Source: SG8-41 sp035259205
GTDB lineage: Bacteria > Pseudomonadota > Gammaproteobacteria > Burkholderiales > SG8-41
Assembly: GCA_035259205.1 (NCBI GenBank)
Contig: DATFWO010000119.1
Location: 1-6,220, forward strand
Reading direction: 5' to 3'
Length of the DNA: 6,220 bases
Both the position numbers and the translations under genes were made by a program. The notes below the pieces were generated by a model. That model had not been told where the DNA came from, did no database searches, and saw nothing but the letters and a program-made list of their open reading frames with translations. Position 1 is the stretch's first letter, and the number at the start of each line of letters is the position of its first letter. Below, one piece after another: positions 1 to 6,220 of the stretch.

Positions 1-1164
1 TGCCGCATACGGATCGGCCACGAAGCGCTCAGCCGTCAGCCCCGGCCGCTTGAGGTAGCCGCGCGCCAGCCCTGCGCCCGCCACATATAATTCCCCTACC
101 ACCCCCACCGGCACCGGCTGCAGCGCCGGATCCAGCACGTACACCCGCAGGTCGGGGATGTTGCCACCGACCAGACTGCCCCCGGCACTCGCCGCCAACT
201 CCCGGTCCAGCGCCAGATAGCTCACATGGACCGTCGTCTCCGTGATCCCATACATGTTCACCAGCACCGGCCTGGTGTCCGCGTGCCAGCCATACCACCC
301 CGCCAGCCGCGCCAGCTCTAGCGCCTCACCGCCAAATACAACTACGCGCAGTCCCAGCTGCTGCCCCAACTCCGGCTGCTCCTTCTCCGCCTGCAGCAGC
401 TGGTAGAACGCCGACGGAGTCTGGTTCAGCACCGTCACGCGCTGTTCGACCAACAGCCGCAAAAACTCTCCCGGCGAACGCGTGATCAGCTTGGGCACCA
501 CCACCAACCGCCCCCCGTACAGCAAGGCCCCCCAGACTTCCCACACCGAAAAGTCGAACGCATAGGAGTGGAACAGCGTCCACACATCTGCCGGGCCAAA
601 GGCAAACCACTGCTGCGTGGCGCCAAACAGCCGCACCACGTTCTGGTGCGGCACCATCACTCCCTTGGGCGTGCCTGTCGAACCCGACGTGTAAATCACG
701 TAAGCTGGATGCTGCGGCCGCAGCGCCGCCCTCCGCTCCGTATCCGTCGGGTTGTGCGCCGGCGCCTGTCTGAGTGCGTGATCGGTATCGGGCGCATCGA
801 GCTTGACGACCGTGACGGACTCTGGTAAATGCGCAGCCGCACTTTCCGTGCTCAGCACCGCCAGCGCCCCCGCATCGGCCAGCATCGCTGCCTGCCGCGC
901 CTCTGGGTAATCCGGGTCTAACGGCAGGTACGCGCTGCCGGCCTTCAGCGTCGCCACCACCGCAATCACCAGCTCCAGTGAACGCTCCAGGCACAGACCG
1001 ACACAGCTCTCCGGCCCTACGCCCAGACGAATCAGGTGATGCGCCAGGCGGTTGGCGCGGGCATTCAATTCGGCATACGACACCGACTCCCCACCGTAGA
1101 CTAACGCCACCGCGTGCGGCGTACGGTCCACCTGCGTCTCGAAACGCGTCGTGAGCGTCGTGGC
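1..1164 (-). other. Adenylation domain, predicted threonine-specific, 3'-partial
   Basis: Motifs A1-A6 are visible, then the window ends before A7. Hand alignment to GrsA gives pocket residues Asp673, Phe674, Trp677, Asn716, Val745, Gly747, Met773, Val781, His782, that is DFWNVGMVH plus the invariant Lys outside the window. The established threonine signature is DFWNIGMVHK, so only a conservative Ile/Val difference is seen. YGITE in place of YGPTE in motif A5 also fits this subgroup. Related hydroxy amino acids, such as a threonine analogue, cannot be excluded. Confidence 0.87.
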
Positions 1165-2571
1165 GGGTTCCGCCGGCGCCTGCGCGCTCACGCCCGACAC
1201 GAGTCTCTGGCGTTCCTCGGCCGTCAGGATGTCGAGCCGGTGCACTGGCGCGTCCGGCGCTGCCACCGCGGCGTGCAAGACTCGTTCAAAGCGTCTGGCT
1301 ATGTTCTGCGCCGTACCTTGGTCGAAGAGATCCGTGCTGTACTCCAGCCCGCCAGCAATCCCCAACGGTTCGTCTGCCGGCCCAATGTTCTCGCGCAAGT
1401 GCACGGTCAGGTCGAACTTGGCAATTACATCCTCGAGCCGTTCCAAGCTGACCGAATTGCCGGGCAAGTGAAGTCGGGCGACCGGCGTGTTCTGCAACGC
1501 CAGCATAACTTGAAATAGGGGTTGACGCGCCAGTGACCGTGCGGGCTTTAGCTCTTCGACAAGCCGCTCGAATGGCAGATCTTGGTGGTCGTATGCATCA
1601 AGGTCAACAGTCCGGACGCGTGCTATTAATTCGCGGAACGACGGATTTCCAGACACGTCGGTCCGTAATACGAGCGTGTTGATGAAGAGCCCAACAAGAT
1701 CTGCCAGCACGCTCTCACCCCGACCGGCAATCGGCGTACCGATCGGAATGTCATCTCCCGCTCCGAGCTTTGAGAGCAGAAGGGCCAACCCTGCCTGCAA
1801 GATCATGAACAGACTTGCCCGCTGCTCCCGCGCTAACTGAAGGAGCTGCCCATGCAGATTCGCGTCGAGGAGAAAGGGCACGATGGCCCCGCGATAGCTC
1901 GCTACCGGTGGACGTGAACGATCGGTTGGCAGCACTAGCTCTTCCGGCGCTCCTGCCAATGCCTGTCGCCAGAACTTCAGCTGCTGTGAGATCATACTGT
2001 TCGGATCGGATTCATCGCCTAGGATTTCGCGCTGCCACAGCGTGTAATCGGCATACTGTACGGCTAGTTCGTCGAAGGCCGGCGTCTGTGCGCGGCACCG
2101 GGCGGCATACGCCTGCGCGAAGTCCCGTGCCAGGGGGCCCATTGACCAGGCGTCACCGGCAATGTGGTGTACCACGAGCAGCAGCACATGGCACTGGGGC
2201 GCGATCTCGAACAACCAAGCTCGAATCGGTATCTCGCGAATCAGGTCGAAACGCGTCGCGGCCGCGGCAGCCAATGCCTGACATAGCTCGACCTCGGGAA
2301 TTGACTCCATCACGAAAGCAGGCGGTGCTTCGTCAACGGACAGGATCTGCTGGAAGGGAATGCCGTCCTGCTCCGGGAACACCGTACGCAGGCTTTCGTG
2401 ACGGGCTATCACGTCGGCCAGCGCTGCCTTCATCGCTGCGCCGTCAACTTCACCCTCCAGACGCAGTGCCAGGGGGATATTGTACGTAGCGCTCGGGCCT
2501 TCCATCCGATAAAGGAACCACAAACGTCTCTGGGCGTACGAGAGAGGCAGAAGCTCGGTTTCAACTCTCAT
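1..2571 (-). CDS. NRPS subunit, 3'-partial: C-A(Thr)-
   Basis: Second peptide synthetase of the operon; 857 residues are visible and the frame is open to the left edge without a stop. It accepts the chain from the preceding subunit and adds a residue predicted to be threonine. The start is ATG at 2571: it has GGGAG six bases upstream, the next in-frame stop upstream is at 2659-2661, and the C domain begins about 10 residues in (LSYAQRRLWFL, 10-20). C motifs: RHESLRTVF (57-65), HHIAGDAWS (135-143, with Ala where Gly is usual), YADYTLWQR (173-181), HQDLPFERL (329-337). A motifs: SYAEL (498-502), YTSGSTGTPKG (627-637), FDFS (672-675), NMYGITE (772-778), GELYVAGAGLARGYL (826-840). The window ends just before A7, so the rest of the A domain, the T domain and any later modules or thioesterase lie outside. 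The A-domain half is richer in G+C than the C-domain half. Overlap with the upstream gene implies one transcript and coupled translation. Confidence 0.97.
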   Translation of the reverse strand, partial: MRVETELLPLSYAQRRLWFLYRMEGPSATYNIPLALRLEGEVDGAAMKAALADVIARHESLRTVFPEQDGIPFQQILSVDEAPPAFVMESIPEVELCQALAAAAATRFDLIREIPIRAWLFEIAPQCHVLLLVVHHIAGDAWSMGPLARDFAQAYAARCRAQTPAFDELAVQYADYTLWQREILGDESDPNSMISQQLKFWRQALAGAPEELVLPTDRSRPPVASYRGAIVPFLLDANLHGQLLQLAREQRASLFMILQAGLALLLSKLGAGDDIPIGTPIAGRGESVLADLVGLFINTLVLRTDVSGNPSFRELIARVRTVDLDAYDHQDLPFERLVEELKPARSLARQPLFQVMLALQNTPVARLHLPGNSVSLERLEDVIAKFDLTVHLRENIGPADEPLGIAGGLEYSTDLFDQGTAQNIARRFERVLHAAVAAPDAPVHRLDILTAEERQRLVSGVSAQAPAEPATTLTTRFETQVDRTPHAVALVYGGESVSYAELNARANRLAHHLIRLGVGPESCVGLCLERSLELVIAVVATLKAGSAYLPLDPDYPEARQAAMLADAGALAVLSTESAAAHLPESVTVVKLDAPDTDHALRQAPAHNPTDTERRAALRPQHPAYVIYTSGSTGTPKGVMVPHQNVVRLFGATQQWFAFGPADVWTLFHSYAFDFSVWEVWGALLYGGRLVVVPKLITRSPGEFLRLLVEQRVTVLNQTPSAFYQLLQAEKEQPELGQQLGLRVVVFGGEALELARLAGWYGWHADTRPVLVNMYGITETTVHVSYLALDRELAASAGGSLVGGNIPDLRVYVLDPALQPVPVGVVGELYVAGAGLARGYLKRPGLTAERFVADPYAA
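226..555 (-). other. Threonine specificity pocket (code residues 1-9)
   Basis: This span runs from the A4 Asp673 codon (555) to the His782 codon (228-226). It contains D, F, W, N, V, G, M, V, H in order, which is the threonine-type pocket. Confidence 0.84.
1261..2550 (-). other. Condensation domain 2 (joins chain to threonine), LCL-like
   Basis: N-terminal C domain of the downstream protein, about 430 residues, with C1-C7 motifs present (LSYAQRRLWFL, RHESLRTVF, HHIAGDAWS, YADYTLWQR, DDIPIGTPIAGR, GLFINTLVLR, HQDLPFERL). It should transfer the peptidyl-glycyl chain from T2 of the upstream protein to threonine. The active-site His136 and Asp140 are kept, but the following Gly is replaced by Ala141. 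It closely resembles the first C domain, with about 85% DNA identity over one hand-aligned 60-bp stretch, so the two are paralogous duplicates. Confidence 0.92.
2561..2571 (-). other. 11-bp overlap of the two NRPS genes
   Basis: The minus strand reads ATGAGAGTTGA: the ATG opens the downstream gene and the terminal TGA closes the upstream gene in another frame. Such overlaps usually mean one polycistronic mRNA and coupled translation, which would keep two partner megasynthases at matched levels. Confidence 0.93.
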
Positions 2572-5500
2572 GTGTTTCTCCCGATTCCGCAGTGGCTCGA
2601 ACGGCAGTGGCCGCTCCTCGGCGACGTGTGAGGGATGGCCGCGCCTTCCTGGCGCCGCTTAGCTTCCTGGCAAGTTCCGCAACCGTCGGCGCCTCAAAAA
2701 GCGTCCGGATAGCCAACTCCACTCCGAGTGTTCCGCGCACCCGGCTGATCAGCCGCGTCGCCAGCAACGAGTGGCCGCCCAGGGCAAAGAAGTTGTCATC
2801 GAGGCCAACGCGCTCCAGCGACAGGACCTCGGCAACCAGCCCGCACAGAATCTCTTCCTCCGCCGTGGTCGGCGGACGGTAGCTGGCGCCTTGCCGCTCA
2901 GGAGCTGGAAGCGCACCTCGATCGACCTTGCCGTTTGCAGTCAGCGGCAGCGCCTCGAGTACCACAAAGGCTGCAGGCACCATATAGGCAGGCAAGCGAT
3001 CGCTCAGCATCCGTGGCAGCGCGGCCATATCCAACTGGGTACCCTTTGTCGGCACAACATAACCAACAAGTTGTTTGCCACCCGGGCCATCCTCGCGGGC
3101 TATGACGGCGGCCTGTGCTACTGCGGGATGCGCAGTCAGCACCGCTTCAATCTCGCCCGGCTCGATGCGGAAGCCTCGCAGCTTGATTTGCGCGTCCGCA
3201 CGCCCCAGGAATTCGAGCGTGCCTGTCGCGCGCCAACGCGCCAGATCTCCAGTGCGGTACATCCGCGTCCCGGCGTGCGTTCCGTGCGGATCTGCAACGA
3301 AGCGGTCCGCTGTTAGTCCTGGGCGGTTGAGATAACCTCGCGCCAGGCCGGCACCAGCAATGTACAGTTCTCCGGTCACGCCCACCGGTACAGGCTGCAG
3401 GTCGTGACTTAAGACATATAGCCGGTAATTTGGCAGCGGCTGTCCGATGCTGACGAAAGGTCCGCCGGGGTCTGCGATATCGGACGGCGTCACCTGGTGC
3501 ACACTGGCCCAGACCGTCGCTTCCGTCGGGCCGTAGAGGTTGTAGACCTCGGAACTTTGTGAGTAAAGCGCTCTCGCCAGCTCTACCCGCAGTGCTTCGC
3601 CGCCGGTCAGAATGCGCACGTCTTTCAGACAATCAGGATCGTGTTGAAGAAGGAGTTCCCAATGACTCGGAGTTGCTTGCAGCGAGTTCGTTTCCTTGTT
3701 TCGCCGCAGGGCGGATAACCTGATTGGGTCGCGCACCTCTTCCCTTGAGGCGATCACCACCTCCGCTCCATGACACAGGGGCAACAGGAGCTCCAGGATA
3801 GAGATGTCGAAGGCGGTCGTCGTCACGGCCAGGTGCCGGTCGCCAGGCTTAAACGCGACGTGAGTACAGATAGCCTTCAAGAACGCCGAAAGAGCGCAGT
3901 GTTGGATCACTACACCTTTGGGAGTCCCCGTCGAGCCGGAGGTATAGATCACATAGCTGGGATGTTCCCGCCGAAGCACTGAGACCCGATCCGCGTCTGT
4001 GGGATTATGCGTTGGCGCCTGCGCCAGGGACGCGGCAAAGTCCGGCGTATCTCGCCGAAGCACCCGGATCATTTCAGGCATGCTTTGCCCCAACGCTTTC
4101 GTGCTGAGTACAACCTTCGGCGTCGCATCGACAACCATCTGGGCCAGCCGTGCCGCAGGGTACTCCGGATCCAGCGGGAGGTAAGCTGCGCCGGCTTTGA
4201 GAACCGCGAGCAGAGCTTCGACCACATCGAATGACCGCTCCAGGCAGATGCCGACCAGAGACTCGGGACCGACACCGAGCGAGATGAGATGGTGGGCCAG
4301 ACGATTGGCTCTGGTATTAAGCTCGCGATACATCAGCGACTCGTCTCCAAATATCAGGGCCACGGCGTCAGGCGTTCGCACCACCTGGGCTTCGAAAAGC
4401 TCCGGGAGCATGGCCTCAGGTACAGCGACTGGAGCTCCGCTGAACTCCGACAGGAGCCTGTGGCGTTCCGACGGATCAAGAACGTCCAATTCATGCAACC
4501 GTGCGTCCGGCCTGGCCGCCACAGCCTCAAGCAGCCGAACGTAGCGGCTGATGATGGCCTGAGCTGTATCTTCATCGAACAGATCGAGACTGTAATCCAG
4601 GCCGCCATCGATGCCGAGCGGTTCACCTCTGGCGCCGACATGCTCACTGAGATTAAGCGTTAGGTCGAATTTGGAGACTACCTGAGCAACTGGTTCAGCA
4701 TCAACAGCGATGCCCGACACCCGCACCGCCGGTTTAACGGCATTCTGTAGCGCTAGCATGACCTGGAACAGAGGATGCCGTCCCAGGGAACGTGCCGGCT
4801 GCAAATCCTCTACGATCCGTTCGAAGGGGAGGTCCTGGTGTGCATACGCCTCCAGGTCGAATGCGCGGACCCTCGCCACTAACTCCTGGAAGGAGGGATC
4901 TCCCGACAGGTTTGTGCGCAGCACAAGCGTGTTAATGAAGAGCCCGACCAGATCTTCCACGGCAAGCTCGCCGCGGCCGGCTATCGGACTGCCGATGGGG
5001 ATGTCCTCGCCAGCTCCGAGCCTCGACAGTAGCGCGGCTAAGCCTGCCTGGAGCACCATGAACAGGCTCGCGCCGCTCGCCTGCGCCAACTTGAGCAATT
5101 GTCCGTGAAGACGCGGATGGAGATGTACCGGCACCGCACCCCCGCGGTAGCTCGCTATGGAAGGACGTGAGCGGTCAACAGGTAAATTGAGTTCGTCTGG
5201 GAGGCCGGCCAGGGCCGCGCGCCAGAAGCGAACCTGCTTAGCTGACAGGCTCTTCGGATCGCTCTCCTCGCCGAGCAGCCTGCGCTGCCACAGCGTGTAG
5301 TCGGCATACTGGACAGAGAGCTCGGTGAAAGCTGGCACTTCGCTTCGGGATCGGGCCGTATAAGCGTATGAAAGATCCCTTGTGAGCGGAGCAACTGACC
5401 AGCCGTCGGCCGCAACATGATGCAGCAGCAACAGCAGCACGTGACACTGCGGCTCAATCTGGAACAGCCACGCTCGAATCGGAATCTCGCGAGCCAGGTC

Positions 5501-6220
5501 GATGCCGGTGGTCGCCACTTCGGCCAGACGCTGCTGCAGTGCTGTCTCGGTGATCGCTTCCACAATAAGTGCCGACCGAGCTTCCTCCGGCGTTAGGATG
5601 TGCTGGAAAGGAACGCCATCCTGCTCCGGGAATACCGTGCGGAGGCTCTCATGGCGGGCTACAACGTCCTGCAGCGCTCGCTCCAGAGCGGTCGCGTCCA
5701 GCGGGCCTTGCAAACGTAGCGCAATGGGAATGTTGTAGGTCGCACTCGGTCCTTCCATTCGGTGCAGGAACCACAGACGGGCCTGCGCGGCAGACAATGG
5801 AAGGGGGGTAATTCGTGGCTGCCGTATGAGTGGGATGCGAGCAGCGTTCGCATCCCGCACACGCGCAGCCAGCGCGGAGACCGTAGGCGCCTCAAACACG
5901 GTCCGGATCGCTAGGTCCACTCCTAGTGTGGCGCTCACTCGGTTCACAAGCCGGGTGGCGAGCAGCGAATGGCCGCCCAACGTGAAGAAGTTATCGTCAA
6001 GGCCGACACTCTCGATGCCCAGCAACTCGGCAAATAACCCGCTGAGGATTTCCTGGATGCCAGCCTGCTCCCGCGCCGGCGCATCTGCCAGCAGTCCGCC
6101 CAGTATTCCTTCTGCCGCTGTGCGAGGGGGCCGGGCACTTTCGCTACGGCGTTCAGGAGCGGGCAGCGCACGGCGGTCCAGCTTGCCATTGGGGGAGAGC
6201 GGCAGCGCGTCCAACACCCC
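2561..6220 (-). CDS. NRPS subunit, 5'-partial: (A)-T-C-A(Gly)-T
   Basis: Multimodular peptide synthetase that loads an amino acid on one carrier domain, condenses it with glycine and holds the product on a second carrier domain. It acts in the cytoplasm. 1219 residues are visible; numbering here starts at the GTG at 6217, which is an internal valine codon and not a start, because the frame is open to the window edge and enters mid-domain. Order: A-domain tail with NGK (residues 10-12); T with LGGHSLL (Ser84); C with HHVAADGWS (266-274); A with YTSGSTGTPKG (758-768), YRTGDL (987-992) and NGKVDR (1095-1100); T with LGGHSLL (Ser1150). All core motifs are intact. The protein ends about 35 residues after the last T domain, with no epimerase or thioesterase, so the chain must pass to another protein, most simply the overlapping downstream gene. 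The stop is TGA at 2563-2561. Two copies of a T-domain helix near residues 36-64 are unusual. The family call is very secure; the product is unknown. Confidence 0.97.
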   Translation of the reverse strand, partial: GVLDALPLSPNGKLDRRALPAPERRSESARPPRTAAEGILGGLLADAPAREQAGIQEILSGLFAELLGIESVGLDDNFFTLGGHSLLATRLVNRVSATLGVDLAIRTVFEAPTVSALAARVRDANAARIPLIRQPRITPLPLSAAQARLWFLHRMEGPSATYNIPIALRLQGPLDATALERALQDVVARHESLRTVFPEQDGVPFQHILTPEEARSALIVEAITETALQQRLAEVATTGIDLAREIPIRAWLFQIEPQCHVLLLLLHHVAADGWSVAPLTRDLSYAYTARSRSEVPAFTELSVQYADYTLWQRRLLGEESDPKSLSAKQVRFWRAALAGLPDELNLPVDRSRPSIASYRGGAVPVHLHPRLHGQLLKLAQASGASLFMVLQAGLAALLSRLGAGEDIPIGSPIAGRGELAVEDLVGLFINTLVLRTNLSGDPSFQELVARVRAFDLEAYAHQDLPFERIVEDLQPARSLGRHPLFQVMLALQNAVKPAVRVSGIAVDAEPVAQVVSKFDLTLNLSEHVGARGEPLGIDGGLDYSLDLFDEDTAQAIISRYVRLLEAVAARPDARLHELDVLDPSERHRLLSEFSGAPVAVPEAMLPELFEAQVVRTPDAVALIFGDESLMYRELNTRANRLAHHLISLGVGPESLVGICLERSFDVVEALLAVLKAGAAYLPLDPEYPAARLAQMVVDATPKVVLSTKALGQSMPEMIRVLRRDTPDFAASLAQAPTHNPTDADRVSVLRREHPSYVIYTSGSTGTPKGVVIQHCALSAFLKAICTHVAFKPGDRHLAVTTTAFDISILELLLPLCHGAEVVIASREEVRDPIRLSALRRNKETNSLQATPSHWELLLQHDPDCLKDVRILTGGEALRVELARALYSQSSEVYNLYGPTEATVWASVHQVTPSDIADPGGPFVSIGQPLPNYRLYVLSHDLQPVPVGVTGELYIAGAGLARGYLNRPGLTADRFVADPHGTHAGTRMYRTGDLARWRATGTLEFLGRADAQIKLRGFRIEPGEIEAVLTAHPAVAQAAVIAREDGPGGKQLVGYVVPTKGTQLDMAALPRMLSDRLPAYMVPAAFVVLEALPLTANGKVDRGALPAPERQGASYRPPTTAEEEILCGLVAEVLSLERVGLDDNFFALGGHSLLATRLISRVRGTLGVELAIRTLFEAPTVAELARKLSGARKARPSLTRRRGAATAVRATAESGETHES
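2578..2582 (-). promoter_or_regulatory. Ribosome binding site of the downstream NRPS gene
   Basis: GGGAG on the minus strand, six bases (AAACAC) before the ATG at 2571. It lies inside the 3' end of the upstream gene and supports both the chosen start and translational coupling. Confidence 0.8.
2669..2869 (-). other. Carrier (T/PCP) domain 2 (glycyl/peptidyl-Gly)
   Basis: Carrier domain of the glycine module. DNFFALGGHSLL (1141-1152) contains the phosphopantetheine serine Ser1150 (codon 2770-2768). It is followed by a tail of roughly 35 residues that is basic at first (ARKARPSLTRRR) and ends ESGETHES. The tail is a candidate docking segment for the next subunit, but I recognise no known docking family in it. 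Confidence 0.94.
2900..4420 (-). other. Adenylation domain, predicted glycine-specific
   Basis: This domain activates an amino acid with ATP and loads it on T2. Motifs are complete: LMYREL (A1, 628-633), LKAGAAYLPLDP (A2, 673-684), YTSGSTGTPKG (A3), FDIS (A4), NLYGPTE (A5), GELYIAGAGLARGYL (A6), YRTGDL (A7), RADAQIKLRGFRIEPGEIE (A8), LPAYMVP (A9) and NGKVDR (A10). Hand alignment to GrsA gives Asp804, Ile805, Leu808, Gln847, Leu870, Gly872, Leu894, Val902, Trp903, Lys1097, that is DILQLGLVWK. This matches the established glycine signature (DILQLGLI/VWK). Confidence 0.9.
3509..3808 (-). other. Glycine specificity pocket (code residues 1-9)
   Basis: This span runs from the A4 Asp804 codon (3808) to the Trp903 codon (3511-3509) and holds nine of the ten pocket residues: D, I, L, Q, L, G, L, V, W. 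The Trp at position 331 (GrsA numbering) is typical of glycine pockets, where bulky residues close the cavity. The tenth residue is Lys1097 in motif A10. Confidence 0.85.
4493..5806 (-). other. Condensation domain 1 (joins chain to glycine), LCL-like
   Basis: About 435 residues, with all seven usual C motifs: LSAAQARLWFL (141-151), RHESLRTVF (188-196), HHVAADGWS with catalytic His267 and Asp271 (266-274), YADYTLWQR (304-312), EDIPIGSPIAGR (404-415), GLFINTLVLR (425-434) and HQDLPFERI (460-468). It forms the peptide bond between the chain on T1 and glycine on T2. The upstream module shows no epimerase before T1-C, and the motif wording is that of LCL domains, so an L-configured donor is expected; subtype assignment is inference. 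Confidence 0.92.
5858..6055 (-). other. Carrier (T/PCP) domain 1
   Basis: Peptidyl carrier domain that holds the upstream aminoacyl or peptidyl chain as a thioester. The DNFFTLGGHSLL motif (residues 75-86) contains Ser84, the 4'-phosphopantetheine attachment site (codon at 5968-5966). It is followed by the conserved EAPTV of the last helix (109-113). It is intact and lies between the unseen A domain and the first C domain. Confidence 0.95.
6056..6112 (-). repeat. Extra 19-residue segment: duplicated T-domain helix
   Basis: Residues 36-45 (EGILGGLLAD) are echoed 19 residues later by 55-64 (QEILSGLFAE). The equivalent stretch of the second T domain in the same protein has a single copy (EEILCGLVAE). 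Between RPP and VGLDD the first linker-T region is 19 residues longer, exactly the repeat spacing, so this is most simply an in-frame 57-bp tandem duplication that has since diverged. Its effect on A-T packing is not known. Confidence 0.75.
6146..6220 (-). other. C-terminal tail of an adenylation domain (substrate unknown)
   Basis: The first visible residues contain motif A10 (LPLSPNGKLDRRALP), which carries the catalytic lysine of the small A subdomain, here Lys12 of the NGK triplet. The substrate-binding core lies beyond the window, so the residue activated before glycine cannot be predicted. Confidence 0.9.

Noticed and set aside
757..785. YGITE instead of YGPTE in motif A5 as a damaged site
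   Set aside because: This variant is usual in A domains of the threonine-type subgroup and fits the rest of the pocket.
326..994. 222-codon minus-strand frame inside the threonine A domain
   Set aside because: It is an out-of-frame shadow of the A domain, low in complexity (Gly/Ala/Arg), with no matching motif or ribosome binding site.
1815..2489. 224-codon open frame on the plus strand
   Set aside because: It lies antisense to the C domain of the downstream NRPS gene; its translation is Arg/Pro/Ala-rich with no recognisable domain, as expected for shadow frames in high-GC DNA.
2561..2661. The two genes as one ancestral gene split by a frameshift
   Set aside because: The downstream frame meets a stop at 2659-2661 and the extension shows no convincing T-C linker, while a good ribosome binding site and ATG are present; two genuine genes are simpler.
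3147..3632. 161-codon minus-strand frame inside the glycine A domain
   Set aside because: Its Arg/Ala-rich translation is an alternate reading of motifs A5-A8, which are intact in the main frame.
5155..5565. Cysteine run in an alternate minus-strand frame
   Set aside because: It comes from reading the leucine-rich strand before HHVAADG in the wrong frame; not a real cysteine-rich protein.
6215..6217. GTG at 6217 as the start of the upstream gene
   Set aside because: The frame is open beyond it to the window edge, and the protein enters inside A-domain motif A10; it is an internal valine codon.
1..6220. CRISPR arrays, tRNA or rRNA genes, insertion sequences, promoters and terminators
   Set aside because: None was seen by eye; the whole window is occupied by two overlapping NRPS reading frames and the only repeats are paralogous NRPS domains.

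Overview
The window is entirely protein-coding and lies inside a non-ribosomal peptide synthetase (NRPS) operon read on the minus strand. Two very large genes are present and both run off the window. The upstream gene (right side, 2561-6220) has lost its 5' end to the window edge. The downstream gene (left side, 1-2571) has a complete start but no stop in the window. They overlap by 11 bp (ATG of the second inside the end of the first), with a good ribosome binding site before the second start, so they are almost certainly co-transcribed and translationally coupled. There is no intergenic DNA, and I see no tRNA, rRNA, CRISPR array, mobile element, promoter or terminator.

Reading in the direction of transcription, the layout is: last ~25 residues of an adenylation (A) domain - carrier (T) domain - condensation (C) domain - A domain (predicted glycine) - T domain - stop // start - C domain - A domain (predicted threonine), cut off just before motif A7. 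The assembly line therefore adds X (unknown, selected upstream), then Gly, then Thr. No epimerase, methyltransferase, cyclase or thioesterase is visible, so chain release lies further left. Both C domains look like ordinary L-peptidyl/L-aminoacyl (LCL) types. The specificity calls come from hand alignment to the GrsA phenylalanine A domain: the code is DILQLGLVWK for Gly, and DFWNVGMVH plus an unseen final Lys for Thr.

The base composition (roughly 55-70% G+C by hand count of sampled lines) and the style of the domains suggest a high-GC bacterium, perhaps a proteobacterium, but the sequence does not allow a firm assignment. The peptide product cannot be named.

The points most worth a second look are: a 19-residue tandem duplication of the first T-domain helix between the first A and T domains; an HHxxxDA (not DG) variant in the second C-domain active site; a G+C jump at the C/A junction of the second gene together with an A-domain core that diverges between conserved flanks, suggesting recombination; and an inter-protein junction with almost no N-terminal docking sequence. 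I found no evidence of a wholly new class of system; this is a recognisable NRPS with an unidentified product.
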